This document shows positions 8,724-19,672 of a stretch of DNA of 64,000 bases, piece by piece. The notes under the pieces are model-generated. The model saw only the letters and a list, made by a program, of their open reading frames with translations. It was not told the DNA's origin and did no database searches. The position numbers and the translations under genes are program-made. The DNA is from Alphaproteobacteria bacterium (GTDB lineage Bacteria > Pseudomonadota > Alphaproteobacteria > Rickettsiales > JABSSG01). The stretch's first letter is position 1, and every line of letters starts with the position of its first letter. The stretch is from assembly GCA_030431375.1 (NCBI GenBank), contig JAUIIY010000003.1:1-64000 (forward strand), written 5' to 3'.

Positions 8724-9402
8724 TGATTATATTCTTAATAAAAGTTTTTGCTGCAGCTTTTTCTGATGCTTTTTTTGTAGGCCCTTTTCCGGTAAAACTC
8801 GGATATCCTTCGATAAATATTTTACTTGTGAATATAGGGTGGTGGTCGGAGCCATCTCGGGATATTACAGTATATTCTGGACAGGGTAAATGTTTGTCTT
8901 GAGCCCATTCCTGTACGAATGTTTTTGATTCAATTGGCGTTATTACTACTTCTTCAAATAACTTTTGCCATTCTCTATTTATAAATTTTGAGCATTCAGC
9001 CAATCCACCATCAATATACATTGCCCCAATAATTGCTTCGATAACGTTTTCTAGTGTAGAGGCATTTTCCTTTCCGCCAGATTTTTCTTCAAGATCTGAC
9101 ATTATGATAAAATCATTAATATCTAACTTATTTGCAACTCGTGCTAAAGACTCTCCTTTTACCAGATGAGTCCTTTTTTTGGCTAGATCGCCTTCATCAG
9201 AGTTCGGATATTGTTTTATTAGTTTTTCAGTTATAACAAGCGATAACACTGAGTCTCCAAGGAACTCAAGTCTTTCATAGTTAAATTCTTTTTCAGAATT
9301 TTGTGTGCTGTGCATATTAAAGCTTGGGTGCGTAATCGCTTCAATCAACAAATTTTGTTTCTTGAAGTGATATCCTAAAATTTCTTCTAACTTACTTATC
9401 AT
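8707..9402 (-). CDS. rnc: ribonuclease III
   Basis: RNase III cuts double-stranded RNA, including rRNA precursors. The 231-residue protein has the signature ERLEFLGDSVLSLVIT near residue 44, the second catalytic cluster ENVIEAIIGAMYIDGG near 117, and a C-terminal dsRNA-binding domain ending GPTKKASEKAAAKTFIK. It sits between lepB (2-base gap) and era (overlap). Confidence 0.98.
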   Translation of the reverse strand: MISKLEEILGYHFKKQNLLIEAITHPSFNMHSTQNSEKEFNYERLEFLGDSVLSLVITEKLIKQYPNSDEGDLAKKRTHLVKGESLARVANKLDINDFIIMSDLEEKSGGKENASTLENVIEAIIGAMYIDGGLAECSKFINREWQKLFEEVVITPIESKTFVQEWAQDKHLPCPEYTVISRDGSDHHPIFTSKIFIEGYPSFTGKGPTKKASEKAAAKTFIKNIISDSSK

Positions 9403-9404
9403 AT

Positions 9405-10112
9405 CTATTTAATTTTTTTGAGTAATCTATCTGTTCTAAAATTTTCAACAAATTTTATAGGATCGTAAACTGGGTACTCACTTGAGTATAATATATATTC
9501 GGCTCTACCTAAAATATTTTCTAACTTCACATATGAAATTCCTTTTGGATTGCGACTATCATTAGAATGGTCCATATTATCTCCCATGAAGAAATAATGA
9601 TCTTCAGGCACAATATATTCACCAGTATAATCTAATATCGTGTCACCATCATCTAACACCGTATAATCTTTTTTATTTGGTAGTGAGTGGATATATTCTT
9701 TTGAAGATTGGTTTTTGTTAGTGAATTTTCCATTATATTTTTTAGGAACCACGTCACCATTAATATATAGTTTACCGTCCAAGACTTGAATTCTATCACC
9801 AGGTAGGCCAATCAATCTTTTGATGTAGATCATTGGGCCTTTTTCAAAAACAATGACATCGCCCCTTTGTGGAGAGTTGAAATCTAATATTCTTCCGTTA
9901 AAGAGGGGTGGTGACAAAGGAAATGAGTATTTGCTTATCCCATAAGTGTATTTATTAATAACTATTCTGTCGCCAATTATCAAATTAGGTAGCATTGACT
10001 CGGAAGGTATATAATATAACTCATATACACATGATCGAAAAAGAATAGCGGCAATAACTACAGCTAATATCTCTAAGAGTTGTTTTTTAATTTCCTTGGA
10101 TTTTTTCATCAA
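9405..10112 (-). CDS. lepB: signal peptidase I
   Basis: LepB cleaves Sec signal peptides at the outer face of the inner membrane. There is one N-terminal membrane segment (LLEILAVVIAAILFRSCVYE), then the catalytic Ser in YIPSESMLPNL, the catalytic Lys in VFEKGPMIYIKRLIGLPGD, and box E GDNMDHSNDSR. At 235 residues it is of normal alphaproteobacterial size. Its start lies inside the gpmI 3' end (26-base overlap). Confidence 0.97.
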   Translation of the reverse strand: MMKKSKEIKKQLLEILAVVIAAILFRSCVYELYYIPSESMLPNLIIGDRIVINKYTYGISKYSFPLSPPLFNGRILDFNSPQRGDVIVFEKGPMIYIKRLIGLPGDRIQVLDGKLYINGDVVPKKYNGKFTNKNQSSKEYIHSLPNKKDYTVLDDGDTILDYTGEYIVPEDHYFFMGDNMDHSNDSRNPKGISYVKLENILGRAEYILYSSEYPVYDPIKFVENFRTDRLLKKIK

Positions 10113-11613
10113 ATTTATTAATTAAGTTTGTCCCTATCATATCTTTTGGTATGGCTATATCAAGATATTTTAGGATTGTAGGTGCAATGTCGTATAGATG
10201 GCCATTTTTAAGTAATGTGTTTGCCTTATTATGTTTTTTTGATATCAAGATGAAAGGTACAGGATTAGTTGTATGTGATGTGATAGGTTGTTTCTCATCA
10301 AACATCTCTTCGGCGTTACCGTGATCTGCCGTGATCAATATTGTTCCATCATATTGTTCGACAAATGTTTCTGATAATTTCTTTATACATTCATCGATTA
10401 CTTTGACTGCCTGTTTAGTTGCAGCAAAGTTTCCAGTATGGCCAACCATGTCTGCATTGGCAAAATTCACTAGATAAAAATCATGCTGACCAACAGAATT
10501 TAATAGTTTATCAGTTATTTTATATGCTGACATTTCAGGTTTCAAATCATATGTTTCTATTTTGGGGGAGGGAATTAGCATCCGTTTCTCCCCCGGAAAT
10601 TCTCTTTCTCGCCCACCGCTAAAGAAATATGTAACATGAGGGTATTTTTCCGTTTCTGAGATTCTAAACTGAGTTAGATTATTTCTACTGATTAATTCAC
10701 CAAGCGTATTTTGGATTTCTTCTTTTGGAAAAATTACATCGCAATTTTCAGAAATTTCTTTTGAATATGCGGTCATGACCAATTTATTTCGTATTTTGAC
10801 TGGAGATTGGGTGATTATCGCATTAGTTATTTGTCTCATCCGATCCGGGCGGAAATTGTAGAAAATAACATTGTCGCCATTCTTGAAGCCTTCATAAAGC
10901 TTATGACTCATAGGCGGGATGAATTCATCAGTTATAGATTGGGAATATAAATCACTTATTGCAGAATATGCGTTGGCGAATTTTTTACCTTTGGCCTGTA
11001 CGATAGTGTCAAAAGCTAGTTGTGTTCTTTCAGTGCGGTTGTCACGGTCCATTGCATAATATCTACCGGATATAGAAGCTATGCTAAATTTTTCATTATC
11101 CTTGAACTCGTCGAGCTTTTTTAGGTCTTTCAATATTGATGTAGGTTTTGTGTCGCGACCATCGCAAATAAGATGCAAAAGCACGCGAATATTTTTGGAG
11201 AGTAAATATCTAACTATGTTTACGGCATGAGATGAATGTGAATGTACTCCTCCTTCAGAAAACAGCCCAATCACGTGACATGCACTTTCTTGATTGCTGT
11301 GATTTGATATTAAATTTTGAAAAAGATCGTTATTCAAAAAAAAGGATTTGTTCGAGAAAGCCTTAGTTATCTTCGGAAGGTCTTGCATTAATATTCTGCC
11401 ACTGCCTATGGTCATATGACCAACTTCAGAATTGCCCATTTGCCCGGCTGGAAGACCAACAGTTTTCCCGGAGGTGTGAAGTAGGGATGTAGGATAATTT
11501 TGTAGCAAGTGATTGAAGAACTCAGGATTTGCCTGAGTTATTGCATTATTTGGCTTATTTTGAGCCACCCCCCAACCATCCAGAATGCATAAAAGAAGAG
11601 GTGACTTTTTCAT
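10087..11613 (-). CDS. gpmI: 2,3-bisphosphoglycerate-independent phosphoglycerate mutase
   Basis: This enzyme interconverts 3- and 2-phosphoglycerate using two Mn ions and a phospho-serine. The 508-residue sequence shows CILDGWGVAQ at the N-terminus, the catalytic Ser in GQMGNSEVGHMTIGSGR, FSEGGVHSHSSH, DGRDTKPTS, and the C-terminal metal sites NFANADMVGHTG and ITADHGNAEEM. With the class I aldolase at 48.7 kb it suggests a retained lower glycolytic or gluconeogenic arm. Confidence 0.97.
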   Translation of the reverse strand: MKKSPLLLCILDGWGVAQNKPNNAITQANPEFFNHLLQNYPTSLLHTSGKTVGLPAGQMGNSEVGHMTIGSGRILMQDLPKITKAFSNKSFFLNNDLFQNLISNHSNQESACHVIGLFSEGGVHSHSSHAVNIVRYLLSKNIRVLLHLICDGRDTKPTSILKDLKKLDEFKDNEKFSIASISGRYYAMDRDNRTERTQLAFDTIVQAKGKKFANAYSAISDLYSQSITDEFIPPMSHKLYEGFKNGDNVIFYNFRPDRMRQITNAIITQSPVKIRNKLVMTAYSKEISENCDVIFPKEEIQNTLGELISRNNLTQFRISETEKYPHVTYFFSGGREREFPGEKRMLIPSPKIETYDLKPEMSAYKITDKLLNSVGQHDFYLVNFANADMVGHTGNFAATKQAVKVIDECIKKLSETFVEQYDGTILITADHGNAEEMFDEKQPITSHTTNPVPFILISKKHNKANTLLKNGHLYDIAPTILKYLDIAIPKDMIGTNLINKFDEKIQGN

Positions 11614-11615
11614 TA

Positions 11616-12272
11616 TTAGAAGATTTTTTTTCCAGAATTGATGAAATAGAGGATCTTTGCTAGTTTAACGATATAATCTCCAAGTCGCTCTATATTCTTG
11701 CAAGCAATTACTAGTTGGACGTGGTTAGATAAATTTTCATTTTTATTCAGTTTCATTTCTGAAAGTTTGGTCATGAAAGATGAGTATTTTGCGTCTATTT
11801 TAGCATCCTCATCAATTACCTTCAAGGCTAGCTGATCATCCTTTGTCTTCAGTGATCTAACTATTTTTTCTTGCATAGTCAGGAGCGTATCATTCATCTG
11901 GTCTATATCTTGCATCATCGAGGTAGGTATTTGCGAAGTAACAGCCCCAGATCTTCTAATGATATTTTTACTTAGATCTCCCATTCTTTCCATAATTACA
12001 GCTAGCTTAATTGATGACAAAACAAAGCGAAGATCTATCGCTAAAGGTTGTCTAGTAGCCAAAACAATCATTGCTGTATTTTCTATATGGCTATCACATT
12101 TATTAATTAGCTCGTCAATTTCTTGAGATTTCAAGATGTAGTTCCCCCCAAAATCTTGCATTGCCTTTTTTTGTAACTGCAGAATATCAATAAGTAGTTT
12201 TGACATTTTTACGCATGAATGGCTAATGTCATTTAATTCTTCCTGATATGACGTAACTGTATGGTGTTTCAT
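11616..12272 (-). CDS. phoU: phosphate-signalling protein PhoU
   Basis: PhoU links the Pst phosphate importer to PhoR signalling. The 218-residue all-helical protein has two PhoU repeats, with characteristic segments LAIDLRFVLSSIKLAVIMER and MGDLSKNIIRR in the first and VIACKNIERLGDYIVKLAKI in the second. No pst or phoBR genes lie nearby; it is packed between gpmI and nrdR. Confidence 0.93.
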   Translation of the reverse strand: MKHHTVTSYQEELNDISHSCVKMSKLLIDILQLQKKAMQDFGGNYILKSQEIDELINKCDSHIENTAMIVLATRQPLAIDLRFVLSSIKLAVIMERMGDLSKNIIRRSGAVTSQIPTSMMQDIDQMNDTLLTMQEKIVRSLKTKDDQLALKVIDEDAKIDAKYSSFMTKLSEMKLNKNENLSNHVQLVIACKNIERLGDYIVKLAKILYFINSGKKIF

Positions 12273-12336
12273 TTTAAATTTCTAATTACAACAGACTATC
12301 AAATTTTATGAGATAAATTGCATATGGTCAACTAGA

Positions 12337-12792
12337 TCACTTTGACTTTTCTAGGGATGATAAAAAATCTTCAAAATCTCTAACATCATCAAAATCATGA
12401 TACACAGACGCAAATCTAACATATGCTACATCATCAAGTTTTGCCAATGATTTGATTACTAGTTCGCCAATATCCTTTGAAGATATCTCATAATTACCAT
12501 TTTTTTCTATGTCATTGATGATTCCATCAATGATATTATCTATATTTTCTGTTACAGCGCTTCTTTTTCTTGTGGCTATCGCAATAGATTTATAGAGTTT
12601 TTCTCTATCAAAAGGGCGTTTGGAGCCATCTTTCTTGATAACTGTAATATCCTGATTGTGAATCCGCTCGTGAGTTGTAAATCTTGAGTTGCAAGCAGTA
12701 CAAAATCTTCTTCTCTTTACTGAATTCCCATCACTAGTTTGACGAGAATCCTTTACTTGTGTATCACTTGCATTACAATATGGACATCTCAT
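12337..12792 (-). CDS. nrdR: transcriptional repressor NrdR
   Basis: NrdR represses ribonucleotide reductase genes according to ATP/dATP level. The 151-residue protein has the N-terminal zinc ribbon MRCPYCNASDTQVKDSR with FCTACNSRFTTHER, followed by an ATP-cone (VIKKDGSKRPFDREKL). It directly follows glyA, a frequent alphaproteobacterial order (glyA-nrdR). Confidence 0.97.
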   Translation of the reverse strand: MRCPYCNASDTQVKDSRQTSDGNSVKRRRFCTACNSRFTTHERIHNQDITVIKKDGSKRPFDREKLYKSIAIATRKRSAVTENIDNIIDGIINDIEKNGNYEISSKDIGELVIKSLAKLDDVAYVRFASVYHDFDDVRDFEDFLSSLEKSK

Positions 12793-12809
12793 AAATGTTA
12801 GCCTCTACT

Positions 12810-14090
12810 CTAATAGATCGGGTGCTTTTTGCACAGATCATATACTTGTGATAACACAGATTCTTCTGCTTTTGAATTATTATCTGGGTCTGACTGTAGT
12901 CCCTCTATAACTGTTGTGATTAATTTACCAATTATAGTAAATTCCTGTTCCTTGAAGCCTCTTGAAGTTCCTGCTGGTGAGCCTATCCTGATTCCTGAAG
13001 TGATAAAAGGTGATTCTGGGTCGTTTGGAACTGTATTTTTGTTGCAAGTCAAACCAGCTCTTTCTAGACTTTTTTCTGCTTGTTTTCCAGTAACTTTTTT
13101 GGAAATCAGGCTAACTAAAGATAAGTGGCAATCTGTTCCGTTTGAAATGAGATCGAAGCCATTATTCATCAGCTCTTTTGCTAATGCTTGTGAATTTTTT
13201 ATTACCTGCTCGCTATATATTTTAAATTCAGGCCGCAAACATTCACCGAAGGCAACCGCCTTAGCAGTAATTATATGCATTAATGGTCCGCCTTGTAGCC
13301 CAGGGAAAATTGCTGAATTTAGTTTTTTAAATAAATCAGCATTATTAGATAAAATTACTCCACCTCTAGGTCCTCTAAGAGTTTTATGGGTAGTGGAGGT
13401 TACTACATCTGCATCATTAATTGGGTTTGGATATAAGCCAGACACGATGAGCCCAGCATAATGCGCTATATCTGCAAGTAAATATGCCCCAACTTTTTCT
13501 GCAATTTGGCGGAATCTTTTAAAATCAATCTTTCTTGGATATGCGGATCCTCCAGCTATTATAAGCTTTGGTTGGCAATCAATAGCAATTCTTTCTACTT
13601 CATCATAATCTATAAGGCCGGTTTGATTATCTACACCATAATGTACTGCATTGAACCATTTGCCTGACATATTTGGGGCCGCGCCATGTGTAAGATGCCC
13701 ACCATCTGACAATGACATTCCCAAGACAGTATCTCCAGGTTGTAATAGAGCTAGGAACACAGCCTGGTTAGCTTGTGATCCAGAATGTGGTTGAACATTT
13801 GCATAGTCAGCGCCAAAAAGAGTTTTTATTCTCTCAATAGCAATATTTTCAATTTCATCAACATGTTCGCAGCCTCCATAATATCTTTTTCCCGGATAAC
13901 CCTCGGCATATTTATTTGTAGTCACATTTGCCGCTGCTTCCATGACAGCCTTACTTACTATATTTTCAGAGGCTATTAACTCTATCTGATTTTGTTGCCT
14001 CTCTAGTTCCTTTCTTACATAGATTGCAACATCAGGATCTGTTGTATAAAAATTATCTTGAAAAAAATTTATAGTTTTACCTATGGTCAT
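12810..14090 (-). CDS. glyA: serine hydroxymethyltransferase
   Basis: GlyA converts serine and tetrahydrofolate to glycine and methylene-THF, feeding one-carbon metabolism served by the fol genes at 40 kb. The 426-residue PLP enzyme has [28 protein letters not shown], and the PLP Lys in [14 protein letters not shown] chose ATG 14090 because GAGG lies seven bases upstream; the longer frame begins at a GTG overlapping rpiB and adds only four residues. Confidence 0.97.
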   Translation of the reverse strand: MTIGKTINFFQDNFYTTDPDVAIYVRKELERQQNQIELIASENIVSKAVMEAAANVTTNKYAEGYPGKRYYGGCEHVDEIENIAIERIKTLFGADYANVQPHSGSQANQAVFLALLQPGDTVLGMSLSDGGHLTHGAAPNMSGKWFNAVHYGVDNQTGLIDYDEVERIAIDCQPKLIIAGGSAYPRKIDFKRFRQIAEKVGAYLLADIAHYAGLIVSGLYPNPINDADVVTSTTHKTLRGPRGGVILSNNADLFKKLNSAIFPGLQGGPLMHIITAKAVAFGECLRPEFKIYSEQVIKNSQALAKELMNNGFDLISNGTDCHLSLVSLISKKVTGKQAEKSLERAGLTCNKNTVPNDPESPFITSGIRIGSPAGTSRGFKEQEFTIIGKLITTVIEGLQSDPDNNSKAEESVLSQVYDLCKKHPIY

Positions 14091-14091
14091 C

Positions 14092-14523
14092 TCAAACCTC
14101 ACTTTTTAAATTAATTTTTTCTATTCTTTTTTGATGCCTTCCACCCGAGAAATCAGTTGAAAGAAATGATGTTATCATTTCAACTCCTTCATCGAAATTT
14201 AGATTATCCGATCCAATGACTATAATATTTGCATCATTATGTTCTCTTGAAGAGATAGCGTCTTGCTTGTTTCTGCAAAGAGCGGCCCTAATATTGGGGT
14301 AACGGTTTGCAACAATAGACATGCCGATGCCAGATCCGCATATCAATATCCCCATCGCATTTTCATGTATTTGATTACATAGTTTATGAGCGTAATCGGG
14401 ATAATCAACAGCTGCATCACTGTATGTGCCACAGTCAATTATTTCATGATTTTCAGAAAATTGATCTATAATATATTTTTTGAAAGCAAACCCTCTATGA
14501 TCAGAGCTAATCAGTAATTTCAT
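14092..14523 (-). CDS. rpiB: ribose-5-phosphate isomerase B
   Basis: RpiB interconverts ribose-5-phosphate and ribulose-5-phosphate. The family's N-terminus [15 protein letters not shown] appears at ATG 14523, so the longer frame to 14589 is not used. The catalytic Cys lies in [16 protein letters not shown], and NANIIVIGS-type residues ([13 protein letters not shown]) close the sheet. At 143 residues the length is normal. Confidence 0.95.
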   Translation of the reverse strand: MKLLISSDHRGFAFKKYIIDQFSENHEIIDCGTYSDAAVDYPDYAHKLCNQIHENAMGILICGSGIGMSIVANRYPNIRAALCRNKQDAISSREHNDANIIVIGSDNLNFDEGVEMITSFLSTDFSGGRHQKRIEKINLKSEV

Positions 14524-14585
14524 AATAATGTTATTCGGTTTAATGTTTTTTGTAAAACTATAATTGATAAAATAATTGTGATAAA

Positions 14586-15131
14586 TCAAAAAGATGAGTT
14601 TGGCTGGTTTAGGAATTTTAACTCAGCTTCGCTTGATTCCCTGCCTAAAATTTTATTTCTATGAGGAAAACGCCCAAATTTTTCTATAATATCATGATGC
14701 ATTTTTGCAAAATTTAGAGACTCTTTCAAAGAAGTATTTTTTTTAAGCAATGATATACATAATTTTTGATCATCTAAATTTTCACTATGCATTAATGGCA
14801 TATATAAAAATAATTTTTCATGATCGGATAAATTTTGATCATAATTCTTTTCGAGGGCTAATTTTGTATAATATAAAGCAAGTTCATCACTAGCATACAT
14901 TTCTTTCTTGTCACGAAACATATTGCGAGGGAATTGGTCTAGGATAATTATGAGGGCTAATGTAGAATCATCCTGGTCGAGCCAATGTTCTAACTTTCTG
15001 CTAATGGCAGCTTGATATATAGGTAGGAAATTTTTTCTTATTTCCTGATCAAACTTTGGATCCTTGTTAAACCATTTATCTTGATTATTATTTCCGAACC
15101 AGAAATGTAAAATTAATAGATAATCAATCAT
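14586..15131 (-). CDS. DUF924 family protein
   Basis: A 181-residue helical protein of the DUF924 group, related to TPR-like folds but without known function. Recognisable segments are ILHFWFGNNNQDKWFNKDPK at the start, LIIILDQFPRNMFRDK near residue 60, FLYMPLMHSE, and a C-terminal FGRFPHRNKILGRESSEAE. It overlaps glmM by eight bases. Confidence 0.9.
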   Translation of the reverse strand: MIDYLLILHFWFGNNNQDKWFNKDPKFDQEIRKNFLPIYQAAISRKLEHWLDQDDSTLALIIILDQFPRNMFRDKKEMYASDELALYYTKLALEKNYDQNLSDHEKLFLYMPLMHSENLDDQKLCISLLKKNTSLKESLNFAKMHHDIIEKFGRFPHRNKILGRESSEAELKFLNQPNSSF

Positions 15132-16491
15132 TTTTTCCGCAGCTAATTATGGCTTCTTCAATTTTTCCAGTAATCGTATCAATAAATCGTTGATCATTAT
15201 GTTCAACCATAACCCTTATTAAAGGCTCTGTGCCGGATGCTCTAACATTGATTCTTCCTTGATCTGAGATTTGTTTTTGGGCAAACTCAATTGCTGTTTT
15301 TACACTGGAAGAATTTAAAATTTTACTCGCTGATTTAGCGATTCGTACATTATGGATTTTCTGAGGAATTTTTACAAATGGATGGCAAATTTCCGAGAAG
15401 TTTTTTTCTGGTCTTTGAACGAATATTTCTAACATTTTTAATGCCGATATAATGCCGTCTCCAGTCGCTGAATGTTCACTCATGATGATATGACCTGATT
15501 GTTCTCCACCTATTGTGAAATCTCCCTCCTTTAACGCTTCAGATACATATTTATCTCCCACATCTGTACGAACAACTTTTATGTTGTTACCTTTACAGTA
15601 TAATTCAAAACCGTAATTTGACATGCTAGTACATACTACTGTTTCTGAATTAAGTTGCTTTTTCTCATGAAGATATTTAGCAATTAAAGCTAAAATCTCG
15701 TCTCCATCCACGAGATTTCCTTTTTCGTCAACTAATATGATACGATCAGCATCTCCATCTAACACAATTCCAAGGTCGGCTTTGTGGTTAAGTACTGCTT
15801 CTACTGCTTTTTCAGGGTGCATAGAGCCGCATTCCAAGTTGATATTTGTTCCGTCAGGTTTGTCACCAATTGATATTACTTCAGCACCTAACTCCCAGAA
15901 TATCTTTGATGCCAAGTGGTAAGCAGCTCCATTGGCGCTATCTACAACCAGCTTAATGCCGCTTAATGTAAGATGTTTTGGAAAGGTGTTTTTTGCAAAT
16001 TCAATATATCTTCCCGGAGCATCATCTAGCCTTCTGGCTCTGCCTAATTTTTTTGAAGTGGCAAAATTTATTCCATCAGGCGAGTGGCGAATCAATTCTT
16101 CAATTTTTTCTTCTTGTTCCTTTTTAAGTTTAAAACCATCAGAACCAAAAAATTTCATCCCATTATCATAATATGGATTGTGGGAGGCAGATATCATAAT
16201 ACCAATATCGGCCCGTAGCGATTTGGTGAGCATGGAAATAGCTGGAGTTGGCATAGGACCGACCAACAGAACATCTATACCTGTTGAGATGAGGCCAGAG
16301 GTCAGTGCAGGCTCAATCAAATAGCCAGATAACCTTGTATCTTTCCCTATCACAGCTAGTTGTCTAGTTTTATTCGGATTATGAATATAACTGCCTGCGG
16401 CCATACCAATCAGAGTGAGGTTATCAGGAGTTATCGCCCCAGAATTAGCTCGGCCTCTTATACCATCAGTTCCAAATTTTATTTTTCGCAT
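15124..16491 (-). CDS. glmM: phosphoglucosamine mutase
   Basis: GlmM turns glucosamine-6-phosphate into glucosamine-1-phosphate for UDP-GlcNAc and peptidoglycan. The 455-residue protein begins KFGTDGIRGRAN, carries the phospho-serine loop GIMISASHNPYYDNGMKFFG, the metal loop LDGDADRI, the sugar loop GGEQSGHII and the phosphate loop RASGTEPLIRVMVE. It lies directly after ftsH, an order common in proteobacteria. Confidence 0.97.
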   Translation of the reverse strand: MRKIKFGTDGIRGRANSGAITPDNLTLIGMAAGSYIHNPNKTRQLAVIGKDTRLSGYLIEPALTSGLISTGIDVLLVGPMPTPAISMLTKSLRADIGIMISASHNPYYDNGMKFFGSDGFKLKKEQEEKIEELIRHSPDGINFATSKKLGRARRLDDAPGRYIEFAKNTFPKHLTLSGIKLVVDSANGAAYHLASKIFWELGAEVISIGDKPDGTNINLECGSMHPEKAVEAVLNHKADLGIVLDGDADRIILVDEKGNLVDGDEILALIAKYLHEKKQLNSETVVCTSMSNYGFELYCKGNNIKVVRTDVGDKYVSEALKEGDFTIGGEQSGHIIMSEHSATGDGIISALKMLEIFVQRPEKNFSEICHPFVKIPQKIHNVRIAKSASKILNSSSVKTAIEFAQKQISDQGRINVRASGTEPLIRVMVEHNDQRFIDTITGKIEEAIISCGKND

Positions 16492-16502
16492 TGTTGTCTT
16501 TA

Positions 16503-18347
16503 TTATTCCTGTGATGTTTTTTCCTTTGAGGCTTTTTGTTTTTTCTCTGATGCTCCTTTGCCTAGCTTTAGTAATTCGCGTATTTCATCACCGGTTAGAG
16601 TTTCCTTTTCTAAAAGTTTTTTTGCTAGAATATCGAGTTTTTCTTTATGTTTTTTTAATATAGATTGTGCAAGTTTATAACCCTCTTCAACTAAATTTTT
16701 TACTTCCTGATCTACAAGTATTTCGGTTTCATTTGAATATTGTTTTTGACCGTGATGACCAGCGTATTTATCTTGTCCTTCTGATCCATAAAAGATTGGC
16801 CCTACTTTATCACTCATACCCCATTCGCGAACCATAGCGCGGGCAATATTTGTTGCCTGCTTGATATCGGAAGAAGCTCCGCTAGTCACTTGGCCATATC
16901 CAAAGATCATCTCCTCAGCAACGCGTCCACCCATAGCTACTGCTATATCTGCTTTCATTTTGGCTCGGGTAACAGAGAATTTATCTGATTTAGGAAGCCT
17001 CATTACTAGACCTAGGGCTCTACCTCGAGGTATTATCGTTGCCTTGTGAATAGGGTCGGATTCTGGGCAGAAAAGAGACACTAATGCATGTCCACCTTCA
17101 TGATATGCGGTCAGTTTTTTCTCATCGTCGCTCATGACCATGGATCTTCTTTCTGGTCCCATCATCACCTTATCTTTTGCTTCTTCTAGTTCTTCTAGCG
17201 ATACAATTTTTTTATTTTTTCTTGCGGCTAGTAATGCGGCTTCATTTGTAAGATTTGCAAGGTCAGCCCCAGAAAAACCTGGTGTACCTCTAGCAATAAT
17301 TTTTGCATCAATATCTGGTTTGCAGACGATCTTTTTTAAATGAACATTTAAGATTGCTTCTCTTCCTTTGATATCGGGTGCTGGAACAGTAATTTGTCTA
17401 TCAAATCTTCCAGGTCTCAGCAGCGCGGGGTCCAATACGTCTGGACGGTTAGTTGCAGCAATAATGATAACACTGTCATTCGCTTCAAATCCATCCATCT
17501 CAACTAATAGCTGATTAAGGGTTTGTTCCCTTTCGTCATTTCCTCCTCCTAGCCCAATACCACGGTGACGTCCAACAGCATCAATTTCATCTATAAATAT
17601 TATACATGGTTCATGTTTCTTGCCTTGTTCAAACATGTCACGAACACGGCTAGCACCAACACCCACGAACATCTCAACAAAATCTGAACCAGATATTGTA
17701 AAAAATGGAACATTTGCTTCTCCAGCAACAGCACGAGCTATCAGGGTTTTACCTGTACCAGGCGAGCCTATCAAAAGGCAACCTTTGGGAATTCTACCAC
17801 CTAAAGCTTGGAATTTGCTTGGATTTTTTAAAAATTCTACGATTTCTTGTAATTCTTCTTTTGCTTCATCAATTCCAGCTACATCATTAAAAGTCACTTT
17901 ATCTAGTTTGTCACCCATGAGGCGAGCTTTTGATTTGCCAAAGCCCATGGCTTTACCACCGCCTGATTGCATTTGCCTCATGAAGAACAACCAAACACCT
18001 ATCAACAATAATACAGGAAACCAAGATAGAAGAATGCCAATAAATGATCCCATTTTGGTTTCTAGAGGAATAGCTTTGATGCTTACATTATGTTTTTGTA
18101 ACATATCAATCAATCCCGGATATTGCGGAGAATAGGTAACGAATTGCTTTCCATCCTGAAATTTGCCCTCAATGGAATTTCCTTGTATTGTTACATCAGA
18201 AATTTCAGACTTTTCAACAGATGTTAGAAATTCAGAGAAAGATATATTTGTTTGATTACTAAATTGACCACCCAAAAAATTGTCAAATATAAGTGTAAGA
18301 ATTACTATAATTGCAACCCAAACAAGGATGTTTTTCTTGAAATTCAT
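16503..18347 (-). CDS. ftsH: ATP-dependent zinc metalloprotease FtsH
   Basis: FtsH is the membrane AAA+ protease that degrades misfolded membrane proteins and regulators such as RpoH. The 614-residue protein has two N-terminal membrane segments flanking a periplasmic domain, Walker A GSPGTGKT near 194, Walker [16 protein letters not shown], the second region of homology [20 protein letters not shown], and the zinc site HEGGH near residue 420. It lies between tilS and glmM. Confidence 0.98.
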   Translation of the reverse strand: MNFKKNILVWVAIIVILTLIFDNFLGGQFSNQTNISFSEFLTSVEKSEISDVTIQGNSIEGKFQDGKQFVTYSPQYPGLIDMLQKHNVSIKAIPLETKMGSFIGILLSWFPVLLLIGVWLFFMRQMQSGGGKAMGFGKSKARLMGDKLDKVTFNDVAGIDEAKEELQEIVEFLKNPSKFQALGGRIPKGCLLIGSPGTGKTLIARAVAGEANVPFFTISGSDFVEMFVGVGASRVRDMFEQGKKHEPCIIFIDEIDAVGRHRGIGLGGGNDEREQTLNQLLVEMDGFEANDSVIIIAATNRPDVLDPALLRPGRFDRQITVPAPDIKGREAILNVHLKKIVCKPDIDAKIIARGTPGFSGADLANLTNEAALLAARKNKKIVSLEELEEAKDKVMMGPERRSMVMSDDEKKLTAYHEGGHALVSLFCPESDPIHKATIIPRGRALGLVMRLPKSDKFSVTRAKMKADIAVAMGGRVAEEMIFGYGQVTSGASSDIKQATNIARAMVREWGMSDKVGPIFYGSEGQDKYAGHHGQKQYSNETEILVDQEVKNLVEEGYKLAQSILKKHKEKLDILAKKLLEKETLTGDEIRELLKLGKGASEKKQKASKEKTSQE

Positions 18348-18374
18348 TTATTACTCCAGTTATTTCTATATTAT

Positions 18375-19655
18375 CTAGTTATCGAAATAGTTTTCTGCAA
18401 GGCCTGCTTGAGGAAAAAATTCTAATCGCACGTTATTATAATGTTCATTATCAAGGAATGAAATAACTTTTTTTCCTGTAAGTGCTTCAAATGTAAATAA
18501 TTGCTGTCTTATTTCATAAGGTAAATGACCCATAGTATGCTTGTTTGAAATAAATTTTTTGATTTGTGGCTTTTGATAACCAAACAACCTGTATTTTTTG
18601 TTAATTAGTAAGTCACCAGCATCATTTTCTGCGCAAGAAAACTCCATTTTTTCTGGTAAGAAAGTTATAAAGTCGTTTTTTCCATTATAATTAATTATGC
18701 AATGTCCTAAAGTTTTTTTGAAAGGCTCTTTCTTTAAAATCTCCATATATAAATTTTCTAAAGCTGCCAGACGCGCTGGGTGTGTATTATCTTGATTCCC
18801 TACAGTGCGTACAATCTGGGCAATAGTCCTTAAAATGATATCTTTTTTTTGAAGATGAAAATCATCGATGTAAAGTTTGCAGTAACCCTCAGGGTAAAAT
18901 GTTACATTTTTTGTCATAAAGCATAATAAAGAATCTTCATTCTCTTTATTTGCTAAACTAATTTCATCAACAACATTTCTAATTCTATTAAATAAAATTT
19001 TTTGATCTTTTTGATTTGAAAGAGCCAAAAATTCTTTTGAATTAATTAATTCGCGAGCTTTGACTCTGGTGAAATCTGTATTTTTGTTAGAAGGATCTTC
19101 TACCCAATTTAGGTTCTGCGATGATAGGAATTTCTGAAGATCTTCCTTATAAAAACCGAGTAGGGGTCTTAAAATTCTTACATTTTGATTTACAGAAATC
19201 TTTTTAATACCAGACAATCCATTTAGGCTAGTACCTCTAGTTAACCTAATAAAAAAATTTTCAATTTGGTCATTGCAGGTGTGGCCCGTAAATAAATGGA
19301 TAATATTATTGAGGCGGCAATATTTTGTTAATTCAGAATATCTATAAAATCTAGCATTTTCTTGTATGTTACTTTTACCAATCTTGTTTGAATCGATATT
19401 TAGTAACTCATAATTTATCCCTTTCTGGTCCAGAATTCGCGTGGTGCAAATAATTTCATCTCCAGCTTCCTTTCGTAAATTATGATTTACCAGAAGTGCT
19501 GTTAAAGAATAACCTTTCTGTTTAACCCATTCAGACAATAATATAGTCAAAGCCAATGAGTCGCTTCCTCCAGAAAGTGCAACAGCGACATGGCATTTTT
19601 CTTCAAATGGTCCAAGAGAGTTTACGGAATCAAAAAATCTTTCTAGAATAGACAT
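18375..19655 (-). CDS. tilS: tRNA(Ile)-lysidine synthase
   Basis: TilS modifies C34 of the CAT-anticodon tRNA-Ile so it reads AUA. The 426-residue protein carries the PP-loop VALSGGSDSLALTILLSEW near residue 26, TGHTCNDQIENFFIRLTRGT, and GLSGIK. The C-terminal half diverges strongly, as is usual. It is the first gene of the minus-strand run toward ftsH and is divergent from the 19673 gene, with only about 17 bases between start codons. Confidence 0.93.
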   Translation of the reverse strand: MSILERFFDSVNSLGPFEEKCHVAVALSGGSDSLALTILLSEWVKQKGYSLTALLVNHNLRKEAGDEIICTTRILDQKGINYELLNIDSNKIGKSNIQENARFYRYSELTKYCRLNNIIHLFTGHTCNDQIENFFIRLTRGTSLNGLSGIKKISVNQNVRILRPLLGFYKEDLQKFLSSQNLNWVEDPSNKNTDFTRVKARELINSKEFLALSNQKDQKILFNRIRNVVDEISLANKENEDSLLCFMTKNVTFYPEGYCKLYIDDFHLQKKDIILRTIAQIVRTVGNQDNTHPARLAALENLYMEILKKEPFKKTLGHCIINYNGKNDFITFLPEKMEFSCAENDAGDLLINKKYRLFGYQKPQIKKFISNKHTMGHLPYEIRQQLFTFEALTGKKVISFLDNEHYNNVRLEFFPQAGLAENYFDN

Positions 19656-19672
19656 TATTTAAAAGGTAGATT